Shown piece by piece: positions 35,258 to 45,318 of a DNA stretch of 64,000 nt (position 1 is the stretch's first letter; each line of letters starts with the position of its first letter). This DNA comes from Chalara sp. BL73 (taxonomy: Eukaryota; Ascomycota; Leotiomycetes; Helotiales). The position numbers and the translations under genes are program-made. The notes under the pieces were generated by a model. It was not told the origin of the DNA and made no database searches. It worked only from the letters and a program-made list of their open reading frames with translations. The stretch spans positions 310,001 through 374,000 of the forward strand of contig CAKJVC010000154.1 in NCBI GenBank assembly GCA_918026815.1. The letters run 5' to 3'.

Positions 35258-36358
35258 TCACGGTGCAATAGGTCCAATGTCTGAATAGGCTAATGGCGGG
35301 TACATGCCTGTGTTATATTGCCACGCCTCTTTCGGACAGCACGGATCCTATACCATATGTTAGTAACTATATAAGTCTGACTTTCAAAGGCACTCACGTT
35401 GTCAAAAAAAGGCAACGAATCATCCTCATCTCTCATATATGTGTCTGCGGTGCCTCTATGTGTTCTGGAGCACCACGCACAGCGAATGTTGCCATCACGG
35501 GGCGCCCTCACTCCACAAGGACACCAAAACTAGGTTTCACAATTAGATAGCCGGACTTAGGGTTTCGTTTCTTAGATTACTTACTGCTAAAGCATCCTGG
35601 TGGCTAACGATCCAGATGCCTTCATCCGATACGTCATCACTGGGATATTCCCACTCCCCTTTGGTCTTCTCCTGCAGATACAGCGTATCTAGAGTTACCT
35701 CTTCCTCTTTGCATTTAATACAGATCCATCGTGTGTACTGATCACAGTCGCAGAAATCCGAGAGCCGAAGTGGGAGGCTGGATTCAATCTGTGCGTCGCA
35801 TCCTTTGCAGTAGCATCGAATGTCGCGACAAAACGCTCTGCTATCCATGTGAGGTCTCCGACGAGAAAGTTCATTGTACCCTTCTCGGACGCGGGGCACA
35901 TATCTGCATTCCTGTAATACGCGTAAGCGGGGGTTAGAAGGTGTGAGATGAGGTACAACAAACCTCACATATATTCACGTTGCATTTGATACATGGCAAA
36001 GCATTCACAGCGTCACACTTCAGGTTCCAAACCCGGACCTCAACTTCTTCATCATACTGTGGCATGTCAGCTTATAGTATCTTAAATTAGTAATATACAA
36101 ACCTACATTCGCGCTCTCTTTAATCCAATCCTCCGGTGGAATGGAGTAGAGTCTTTGAAATTCCTGTCTCACTTTGAGACCCCGCCCATCGCAGACCGTG
36201 ACGCGTTTGAGCCGTTCGAAAATAGTTTCGTGCTTGCGAATCTGGGCGTATAATGCCGAGCACGTTGAAGCAAGATTTATAAGATCAAGGGCACTGAGAT
36301 ATGATGATGTGATTTCGAGAAGCTCATACTGAGAGGCTAAGGCATTTATGTTCGACAT
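35258..36358 (-). CDS. F-box protein with Cys-rich C-terminal region, 5 exons
   Basis: Exons 36358-36107, 36056-35964, 35911-35585, 35529-35398 and 35347-35258 are all phase 0 and give 297 residues. The four introns are 50-55 bp with standard GT-AG ends. Residues 9-45 are an F-box-like helical stretch (YELLEITSSYLSALDLINLASTCSALY). Beyond residue 100 there are many Cys in metal-site spacing: CIKCNVNICEEC, CRDIRCYCKGCDAQ, FCDCDQYTRWICIKCKEEE, FWCPCG and RCAWC. The F-box would link a target to an SCF ubiquitin ligase through Skp1. Similar F-box/Cys-rich proteins are common and uncharacterised in ascomycetes. The target is unknown. Confidence 0.82.
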
Positions 36359-37045
36359 CGTCTTTGGTAATAGTGATTTGGCTTGGAGTGTGGAACGGAT
36401 GGTCCGGGGTCAATCAGTTGAAGAAGACAGACAGATGCTACTTGTAAGCTAGAGGTTAAGAGGCTGAGGTTGAGGCTGGGTAAGGTACCGACGGTTTGCG
36501 AACCGTGTTTCGATAACAGCTAAACCGCGTCACGATTATATTTGGAAGATCCTTATTCAAAACAGCAAATATAATAGGGCTCCTTGCTTCTGTAAAAAGA
36601 AAGCCTCTAGCTTTACGATCGACAATTAACCAGCGAGCAAATTGTTTGTGTTGAATAGGCATATTGTAGTAATGAAAAAAGTATGAAGTTTCGTATTCAT
36701 CACGTACATGTTAAGTGGGTGGGGCATGCACAATGACTAAATGACAGTAATTTTTAGATTGCGCTTAAGCTCAACCTTAGGGCTTAGCGAGAAATTGATC
36801 CTCTGGAGACCAACAATCTCAGGCTGCATTTACCAGCTCAAACCTATAGCACCTAACGATCTATCTTATAGTATGCTCAATTTTCCAAGAGAGAAACGGC
36901 AATTAAAGGCGATTTGACCGATCATTTCTGTTCCTGTAGCTATGAGCAGTGGACCATTTGATGAGCTGCGCCGCATCCGCTTATCGTCTATTGGTGCTTC
37001 TAAAAGCAATCGGTGGCGGTGCAGGCACACTATCAGAGTCCCACC
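36359..37045. other. Intergenic between the F-box gene and a MITE
   Basis: No coding signal; contains the promoter side of the minus-strand F-box gene. Confidence 0.4.
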
Positions 37046-37193
37046 TACAGTGGGGTGCAAACTTTTTGCACCCCACTGCTTGTCTCTTGTATAAACTTAA
37101 GCGACCCAATAGCGGACTCGTATTTTTGCTCTGAGGGCTTACTATTGGATCACTCGTTTGCATATAAAATGATCAAGGATGCACCCCACTGTA
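37046..37193. mobile_element. 144-bp MITE with CAGTGGGGTGCA terminal inverted repeats and TA target duplication
   Basis: The element spans 37048-37191. It starts CAGTGGGGTGCA and ends TGCACCCCACTG, exact inverted repeats of 12 bp, and is flanked by TA on both sides (37046-37047 and 37192-37193). This is the target duplication of Tc1/mariner and pogo/Fot-type transposons. A third, inverted copy of the end (TTGCACCCCACTG, 37066-37078) lies just inside the left terminus and forms a 13-bp perfect hairpin with it. A second internal inverted pair is acccaatag at about 37103 and ctattggat at 37142. No coding capacity, so it is non-autonomous. Confidence 0.8.
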
Positions 37194-37741
37194 CTTGGAT
37201 TGACTTCTTGCTAAGAGCCTATCCTATAGGATGTCTGCGCGCGGAATCACAGCACACGAGCAATTCAGCACGGATTTCTTCATCCTGCGGCTCGTGTTCG
37301 GTCTAACTATCATACTACCATAGCCATCCTGAACTAGTTCTGAAGAGTGATGAGTCCACTTATTGTTTCGACAGCCTCAACTTGATCCTGAAAATTGCTG
37401 AGCCGCTTACTGTTCGACATCCTCGACTAAATCCTGAAGATCACGGAGCCAGGCTATCGTTTGGCGGCTCCTTTGATCTTGGAGGAGATTATTTCTGGAA
37501 TTCTATGTCTAGAAATGTGGTGGAGTAGGTAAAGCACTGAACACCTATAAAGGTAACAATGATCTCATGCAAGAGAGTCATTCTTCTCATCAGTTCATCA
37601 TCTTATCATCTTATCATCTTATCATCTCATCAATACATCTTCTCTCATCTGTCCATCGCATTTCCAGCATATCTCCTTAACAGCTTATTTCATTCATACT
37701 CTATATTTTCAGCAAGCAACAGCACTTAAACAACCATCAAA
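37194..37741 (+). promoter_or_regulatory. Promoter and leader of the following secreted-protein gene
   Basis: A TATAAA box lies at 37546-37551, about 195 bp before the ATG. Four tandem 8-bp units (atcatctt) occupy 37597-37628 in the presumed 5' leader, in a pyrimidine-rich stretch typical of strongly expressed fungal genes. The start context is catcaaaATGc. Confidence 0.55.
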
Positions 37742-38377
37742 ATGCGTTTCTTCAACAACCAAATCGCTCTCGTTGTCGGTCTTGCCCTGAGTTTCCTAGG
37801 TCAAGAATGCCTCGGTGCTCTCACAGAGCCGACACTGATGTCCAATGGGGTAACCGGCTCTGTCACCAAAAACCAGCAAATTAGCGATGCCGGCATGAAG
37901 GCAGCCGCACAAGCATACCTCGCCTCCGTCGACAAAGTTCTTTCAGCAGCAAAGAAGCCCCAATCCGCCGGCGTCTCCATCTGGTACAGCCCCACCAGCA
38001 AAACCTACGTCGCAGCCGCCATCGGCGGTGGAACCGGCGACCATGGCGAGCAGAACATCATGACCATCTGTGAGGCCCAGGGCATTTCCTTCCGAGGCGG
38101 AGAAGTAGCCACCTGGTCCCGAAAAACGGGCAAGTTCATTGCTGCATGCGGCGAACCAACCGCTGCGTACCCCAACAACCGCAACTGTGCGGGTGGACTC
38201 AAGGAGTTTGGTGTCAAGGATGTGGCCAGCATTTACAATAACCCCGCAAGCCGTCCAGCAGCTTCTAAGTCGGCGCCATCGTCGCCAAAGGCTGCCAGGC
38301 CAAAGTCCCCATCCCCAAAGATGATCCGTTCGCCAAAGTTCGCCAGAGCTGTTCTTTCAGAGGAGCTGGCCATCTAA
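37742..38377 (+). CDS. Small secreted protein with HGE...CGEP pattern and basic Ser/Pro tail
   Basis: Single exon, 211 residues. A signal peptide covers residues 1-25 (hydrophobic IALVVGLALSFLG, likely cleavage after LGA). The mature domain (about 26-165) has three Cys and the conserved-looking segments GGGTGDHGEQN, ATWSRKTGKFIAACGEP and NNRNCAGG. The order His-Gly-Glu, then Cys-Gly-Glu-Pro, then Cys resembles the zinc ligands of deaminase-fold proteins (HxE...Cx(n)C), but the spacing differs from known families and this is only a suggestion. The tail (166-211) is rich in Ser, Pro, Lys and Ala. The gene has a TATA box and a repeat-containing leader, suggesting regulated, strong expression. 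Confidence 0.75.
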   Translation: MRFFNNQIALVVGLALSFLGQECLGALTEPTLMSNGVTGSVTKNQQISDAGMKAAAQAYLASVDKVLSAAKKPQSAGVSIWYSPTSKTYVAAAIGGGTGDHGEQNIMTICEAQGISFRGGEVATWSRKTGKFIAACGEPTAAYPNNRNCAGGLKEFGVKDVASIYNNPASRPAASKSAPSSPKAARPKSPSPKMIRSPKFARAVLSEELAI

Positions 38378-40562
38378 ATGAAATCTTATCAGCATAACCA
38401 ATCATTATCCGATATCAAAACATGACATGCATGGATGAGCAGGGGAGTTTGGGCTGGATTTTGCATCTATTTTTTGCTGTTCTGGAGTTTCAGGAGTTAT
38501 CACCAGAGTGGGAAAGGAGTAGAGAGAAAAAAAAAGAGTAGAGTGAAATGAAACCTTTGCTTGTTTTTAAATATTGACTTTTTGCTGCCGGTGCTGAGAA
38601 ATCTTTCTTTCTTCTAATCGTAGGAATCTACTACTTCTACCCCTCGTATACCACTACCGCTGGTTTGTGTTACTCCCATAAGCAACGCTAAATTGCGCAA
38701 AATTTACAAGCTGTGTTACAGGGCATAATTTTATAAACAGCGCCGAACCCCAGCTTGTAATATTACTTTTTTTATGAGAAAAAATTCAATTAATAATTCG
38801 TTACCAGCTAGTTATAAACCAGTTACTAGTACATTTGCTTTTACCAGGTATTGTTTTTATTAAGCGAAAACATGCCTGATGGGACACTTGGACCACCTGG
38901 TCACAACCACTCGAAGATATCACGCAGCATACTCTGCATATGCTTGGCGTTAATTTTTGAAGCACCATGTTTTTCATGCAACTTGTTAACGCAGCGCCAA
39001 TGAAGGCGCTGGATCTTGGTCCACCCCTTGGCGATGAGAATCGGAGATCCTGAATGACATACCGATATCAGAACCTCTAGTGGGCAGCCAATCAAAGAAT
39101 GTAGAGGAGGAATCTTGAATGCTAGCCAATCTACCAAGCACTAAACAGTAGGAAACCCCCTCCATCTGCAGCATAAATGCCAAGCCCGGAGCTTTGGGAA
39201 CGTCGCAGATTCTCAGGACATACCGCGACCTAAACGACGCACGAAACGCAAAGATCCAAAGTCCAATGCAGAAATCATATCATTAAAACTGCAAGAAATT
39301 TTGTAGCTCTCTGATTAATATTCCTCTAGAGATGGGAAATTATTGCATAAGCTGGCATGCTCTTGTGAAAGTCCTTTGTTACGCTGAATTCGCTACTGTG
39401 GTTTGTACTCTAAATGGCGCATTATAGGGTGCTATTGTTTCTGTGAAAAATAACTAGATAAAGGGCAAGTAAGGCCAAGCTGTCTAGATTGGATCTGTAC
39501 AGCGCTGCAAGAAGGTTGATAGATGCTGGGAGATACTGTGGAAAGTGACAGAAGCGATGGTGCTTGTCGCCCAGCTTATGTGTTGACCTATGACAACGGA
39601 AGCGAACCAGTGATCCTCATTGGTCTCGCAGACTTGAACCTTAAGTAGTATGATCTCACCCCGCGGGGTTGGTAAGCCCCATTTTCCGAGATTTGTTCAT
39701 TTGTTATATATACCGAGAACCACGTCAACAAGCGTCACAGTGTCAATTGTTCGCAGCCCGCAATCAAAGGATTGAGTCAGCCTCGGTCATTATATGTTAA
39801 GGTTAAACCCGCATCAGGAAGATAGGCGAATGAAAACGGGATACTTTGGATAGGGTATGATCATACTTTCGGCAAAAGAGCACCTGCAAGCAGCACAGAG
39901 AGGAGAAGGGAATGAGCGAACTGTCCGGATGACACTCAAAGAGAGGTGCTGCTATGGGGATTGATCAATTTATCACTCTTTGCCTATCTTAGGTGTCGAG
40001 CTGCTGCACACCATTCCACAGCCTCAAAAAGATGCGCGTGACCCGAGTGGGGATCTAAGAAGGCGACGGTAGAGCCAATTGTCCTTTGATCCGGAATGTT
40101 TTCGTTTTAGTGCAGTCTGTCTAATATTTGAGCCCTCTGGGATTGGATTGTTCTTTCTTGCATTCTCTGCCAGCGTCAGGTCTACCTGGTTCTTGGTGCC
40201 CAATCCTCGGGCATGCCGTTGGGTTGCCTTCATAGGGTTGTACTTGCTTTGCTGCTAAGTGACTGGCCACACTGAATCTGCACAACCGGATGTTCAGTAT
40301 TTACATGTTCTTTCTCGTGAGGCAGATAGGGGATCACATTACCATGGGGCTCGCCTATAGGAGATGCCAGCTCCAGCAGAACAGCTGTTTGAACCCGCAC
40401 CCTTTGGATTCATGTCGCGCTGTTCTGATAAGATCAATTCGTGCTCCTTCCCTCTCCAGCTCAGCGCCTTAGGTGATATGTTTCGTCATCATGCGGTATC
40501 AGATAACTCATAAACGACTATCATCTATCAAATAGCATTGACTGGTATCAGCCGCACAAAGA
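38378..40562. other. Intergenic, no intact gene
   Basis: AT-rich 38690-38860. A minus-strand stretch at 38901-39183 has overlapping open frames (GLAFMLQMEGVSYCLVLG; HMQSMLRDIFEWL) that could be a coding relic, but frame and family are undetermined. Nothing supportable from 39200 to 40560. Confidence 0.4.
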
Positions 40563-42941
40563 ATGCCATCAAGCACGCGGGAGGACTCTCCTCACCAGTT
40601 CTTGAGCTATCATTGGCCGCAAGAGTTCAAATCACGCCGACGATTTCCTCGCCAAATGGAAAACGAGCCATTCATTGAATATTTGCAGAATTCTCCTGGC
40701 GTAAACGGGGGTGGTGGTGGAGCTGAAGGTAGCGACACTTATGAGGATAACTCGGACGACAATGGTGAATCTGAAGGAGACGAATCCGAAGAAGATGACG
40801 GCGAGGAAGACGAAGATGAAGAAGACGAAAGCAAAGAAGAAAACCAGTATGGAGACGAGAAAAAAGAGAAGGAAGAGAACCAGAGCCATCACGTTGGTGA
40901 AAAGAACGCCGAGGCGTGGAATAGTCGAAGCACCATTAGGAAGTTCATGGAAGGATTTGTAGGAGATGAAGAGACCCTGCCATACCCCGATCAGGTTGAA
41001 AAGGTTGTAGGTTTTTGTGAGCAAGGGAGCTTTACAGAATCGAAGAAGCATGTGGCATTACTCAGTGACACCAATGATGGGGGTACCGGTCCGAAGAAAA
41101 GACTATATTGCAGGCCATACAAGGGACCTTTGTCTTCTCAAACGCTCCGTGATGAACTAGAAAAACAGGTAATTTAGCCCAATTACCATGATGTATCGTA
41201 GTGAAGAGAAGTTTACACACCAAACAGCGCTTCAAAATCAAGTCGGACCAAATAAACCCTCCTAGATTTGATTATGAGAGAGATGATGCTGAGAGGAGGG
41301 TTGTGTAAGTCACGTGATAATTCATTCTAGCATTCTAGTCTAATCTGTTCAGATTTATGATAGATTTAGATCCCCCAACCATTGAGGCACTTGCAGCAAC
41401 AGTACCGCGCCTCCAAGCTCCAGCTATGAGGAATATGCTTTACAAGAATTTGACTGGAAAACCAGCAATTGGGGTAAATTTTAGCGTATGTACCATCCTC
41501 CGTAAGGTAGTGCCGAAACTGACTTTAATTCTCATGTTATAGACTAAAGATCTTCGAGTTTTTACTCTAGAGTGTCATATTCCATATTTTATTCTGAAAG
41601 AAAGTGAGCATTTGATCACGGATGTTCGGAAGACAATCGATGGGAAACCCTTAAGACAGTCCTGGGAACTACCATTCCTTCCCGGACCTATGAGTGGATC
41701 AACCTCCGCAGCTGGAGGACTGCTCTGTCTATACGAGGCCCAGACATCGGTTGTTGTGACAGGGGTTGATAGTCGGGTGTGGACTGCATATGGTATTGTC
41801 GATACCTATTTTGGATCGAAGGAAAGCGTGCAGCACTATCACAAAGAGAACGGCCCTTCGGCACAAATAGATCCACTTGCGGCAGGACAGATTCCCGCCA
41901 CCCCATCTGTGACACTAATCTGGACACCCAGAGAATACTTCTTTAAAATAGTTGCGATCCGGATAAATGAAGCCCGGAGGGCATGGCGCAAGATAATCGA
42001 TGAGGTGGAAGGTAGCGTTCAACAGTACGTATACTGTAAAGACTTTCCTGCCTTATTCACTTGATATTAGGTTTTAGCTAGAGAAGTGAAAATGATATTC
42101 TTTCTGCCATTTGTCAAAGTAATCGTTGTCAGCAAAGGTTCTCGTGGTTAACATTTGCTCACGCAGGGCTCGGACAAACCACATAATCCCAAGGTCATCC
42201 AACAACGCAAGCAGACAAGCAGCACTAAACTACAGCAACTGGTGTACTAAAATGATTGAGCTACTAAGGCGCTTGAGAAATCGTCTTTCTGGCACCGTTG
42301 CTGCTTGGGATGAATTCCGAGGAGGGGAAATCGGGTACTTTAATGATGGCGAGTCTGCAGCCGTCTTTACACCTCTCAAGGACTCGATGGGTGCTGTGAA
42401 CAAGGCATTTTCCGACTTGAAAGAAATCCTTCGAAAGTTACGAGACTTAGAAAGAGAACTTTGCGAGGACAGTCCACAAGGAGTAAGTCATTTCGCGTGG
42501 ACAGATGTGGATGCTAATCAAAACAGCTGCATGCTCACTTTGGTTTTGGAAATCAAGATGCCGCCGTCGTCCAGCAGAGAGTTGCAAGTCTCATGCAGGT
42601 TCTTACCGCTGTCACCATTGTAAGCTCCCCCCGAAAGCAGAGTATTCTGAGACAAGAATTGACCAGGTTTCCCTCCCGACGTCCAGTTCTTCCTTCCTTT
42701 TCTTCTCGCCTCAGCCTTATTCAGCACCCAGGGGGTTCTTCCTTTTACCCCGAATACTGGGAAATTCATAGTTTCATTGATTATCCTGACTGTCCTGGTC
42801 GTCGTGACGTTTGTAGTCTTACTCAACTGGAATTCGTGGTTTCGGCCGTTTCTTAAAAGATCTCTTGGAAGAATAGGATGGATGGACCTTCCCCAGAAAT
42901 GGGATCTTGAGAAAGGACGTGAGCAAACGAAGGCAACATAG
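40563..42941 (+). CDS. CorA-like (Mg2+ transporter-like) membrane protein with acidic N-terminal tract, 7 exons
   Basis: Exons 40563-41168, 41228-41304, 41353-41485, 41543-42024, 42167-42482, 42527-42619 and 42687-42941 join in frame to 653 residues. Residues about 55-105 are almost all Asp, Glu and Ser. The middle follows the fungal CorA-like pattern: RRVVFMIDLDPPTIEAL, TVRKTIDGKPLRQSWELPF-like, TGVDSRVWTAYGIVDTYF and WTPREYFFKIV. A coiled stretch (MIELLRRLRNRLSGTVAAW) precedes two C-terminal membrane helices, about 566-582 and 596-617. The last exon is fixed by the frame that gives FFLPFLLASALFS and the second helix. The CorA signature GMN is not seen, as is usual in this fungal group, so ion transport is unproven. 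Confidence 0.83.
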
Positions 42942-43085
42942 GCCGGTTGATGTTGGATGGCACTTGTGTTCTTTGCATAGTTTAACGACCTTTAGTTGTT
43001 GCCCCTGCTTGATTGATCTGATCTGATTTATTCCCATAGAGCCTCTGTCCCTATGTAGCCCCATTTCTAGCTGGCCTGCGTTAAC
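42942..43085. other. Short spacer before the retrotransposon relic
   Basis: 3' flank of the CorA-like gene; nothing seen. Confidence 0.4.
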
Positions 43086-45060
43086 TACATAGTCTTGTCA
43101 CGGGATCAGAATAATCCTACAGCCCACTCAGTTGCACCTCCACTATCCTGTCATGTATAGCCACTTCAAATGCTAAACCGCTGGGAGGTCTGCATAAGTG
43201 CGGCGGACTGCGTTTGTAGGCATAGTTTTCCCTGTTTGTAAAGCGAAATTGATCACTACCTTAACCACTGTCAAGTTGGGTTTCCACTTCTTAATCGGTC
43301 CGTGGCCCATCGGGATATTGGTAAGAAGACCTCCCTCCTAGCGTATATGATAGATTGCCATACCGCTCTCCCTCTTCTCTAGCCTGCCACCACGGAGGTG
43401 TTGGTATCGCTGGCAGTGGAAGAGGAAGTGTTGTGTGTCTTCCTTTCCTTGGCCATACTCACATAGGTCAGTCTCCTCCGCTTCTATTCTTGCTAAGAAG
43501 CCTGTGATTTCGGAGTGTCCTGTACGCAATTATGCCAGCGCCTGTGCTTATGTTCTTGTTAGCGTGTCATAGAGTAGTCCGACATGTTTCCCTGGCAGTG
43601 CTGAGTCAGCCACCTTGAGGCGTTTGCCTCCAGTCCATTCGCTCCTTGACCTTGAAGTTTGCTGTGCCCGCTCGGGGCTTCCTAGAACCACCGATTTGAA
43701 TCGGTTCTTGAGCCATGGAGGAGTTACAATCGTGCTTCTAGATCAGTATGAGCACCAGTAATATCATGATATATTGAGCCCCAAAATCGAATACTATACC
43801 CTCCGCAATGTGAGATTTTAAATACCCATACGTATCACGGCAAAATCTGTAATCTTATATTATATTATACTATAGTATTGAGTTAAATAGCGCTATTCTT
43901 AATTAGTAGTATAATAGGGGTATATAAACAAAATATAGATCACGTGAATTGTAGGTTTTACTTACACTTTGTACTTTAAAACCTAATAACAACAAAAACT
44001 CAATAGTATACTAGCGAAAGCGCAGCTATATTTTAACAAACTTTTTTTTTAACAAAATAAGCTTTATTTTAACTTGTTTTTAATTTTTGCAATAGCGCTT
44101 AAGTCAGCTGACTAGTTTTAGAAAGATACTTATTATATTGCCAATATAATATGAGATCAAATTCTGGTATTAATACTAGCGCCTGCAAGAAATCTCATAC
44201 TAATACTAGCGTAGTATCAAAAATTCGTTCTCATATGACTTGAGACTCGATATCACTAAATATCACGGTACTAGTGCTCACACTGGTCTAGATGCGGTGG
44301 TTGCCGCTACCAATCTGTCCGCTGTTTCATTACCTGCAATTCCGGCGTGGCCTAGGGCCCATGCCAACCCGGAGTTGCCTTTCCCTCGCCTTAGTGCTCC
44401 ATAAATTTTTCACCACTTGTTAGATTAGAGTTTGCCCACTCTGGTGTCGTGGGTTCGCTATTACCTGAAGCGCCGACATGTTGTCTGAGTAGACGGTAAT
44501 ATCTACGTCATAGGACAGATATCGAATGTCCTTTCTGCTCATTGTACCCTCTCTACTATTGCGCCTATTTCTGCGATATAGATATTCGTTGCTAATGGTT
44601 CGTGGGACTGGGGTATCGTAGAGCTGTTCACCCAGGCCAAAAATGCTGTAACCGGTCTTTTCGTTCTACGGTCTGTGGTAGAGCCGATAGAGGCTGCGGT
44701 TTTCTGGATCTGTTGAACAGAGTCATAGGTTTTGGTTGCTATAGTTTGGATTCCCTGGAGAATCCTGATGCTCTTTACACATTCATAGGGGTACTTTATC
44801 TCAGGACCTTGTCACAGAGTGCGCCGAGGTATCTCATGAGGATTTGTAGGTGCCCGCCGGCATGGTATCTCTGTTGTACGCACCGAAGTTATTAAAGCAT
44901 TTGTATGTCTTCCTTGAATTGCTTGCAGGTGCTTCAATTAGATCTCCAATTTACTGGCCTGAGGCCTCCATTAATATTGCGGGGTTAATGCAAAGCTAGC
45001 GGCCGCTTCCACTTGACGTGTACTGCTGCCGTCCTATCGTGATACAACGCGAGATCTTTT
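43086..45060 (-). mobile_element. Degenerate non-LTR (LINE, Tad-like) retrotransposon 3' part
   Basis: On the minus strand, RNase H-like sequence is readable from about 44560 to 44290: DITVYSDNMSALQVI, the catalytic D-x-x-A-L type motif, then WALGHAGIAGNETADRLVAATT, matching the HxGxxGNExAD motif of retrotransposon RNase H. Downstream at 43529-43338 is the usual LINE C-terminal motif LRTGHSEITGFLARI...LCEYG..KEDTQHFLFHCQRY. Upstream segments to about 45060 are more eroded. Several in-frame stops show it is dead. The relic is interrupted by the insertion at 43741-44288. Confidence 0.75.
43739..44290. mobile_element. 548-bp AT-rich non-autonomous element with TIRs and TA duplication, nested in the LINE relic
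   Basis: The element spans 43741-44288 and is flanked by TA (43739-43740 and 44289-44290). Its left end GATCAGTATGAGCAC and the complement of its right end GACCAGTGTGAGCAC differ at two of 15 positions, both transitions; similarity continues more weakly for about 25 bp. The inside is very AT-rich with no transposase. Removing the element and one TA joins the LINE frame as TTASR-STIVTPPWLKNR with no gap, which confirms the boundaries. Confidence 0.8.
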
Positions 45061-45318
45061 GTTTGAGGACTATGTGAACCTGACTGGAAGAGATTGTTGG
45101 CTGCTGTACATCACCCCAAATGCAATGATGTGGTTGTCCGAGCTCGATGCCCAACGACACAAAATCGGCATGCTATCAGGTGGATGATATGGAGCCCTAC
45201 CGCCACCATCTTTTGTCTTCTCGAGGCCAAAGTACACCCTGAACAACCTAGGTCGCTGAATCACACGGAGCCTAAAGACGGTAGCCTTCTCCCTCGCTCA
45301 TTTCAAACCAAAGGCAAA

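Noticed and set aside
39590..39690. Possible tRNA (cgcagacttgaacc, ggtaagcccc)
   Set aside because: No acceptor stem or cloverleaf could be drawn.
40632..41051. Minus-strand hydrophobic ORF resembling a membrane protein
   Set aside because: Antisense of the acidic tract: GAA/GAC-rich codons read backwards give Phe, Leu, Val and Ile.
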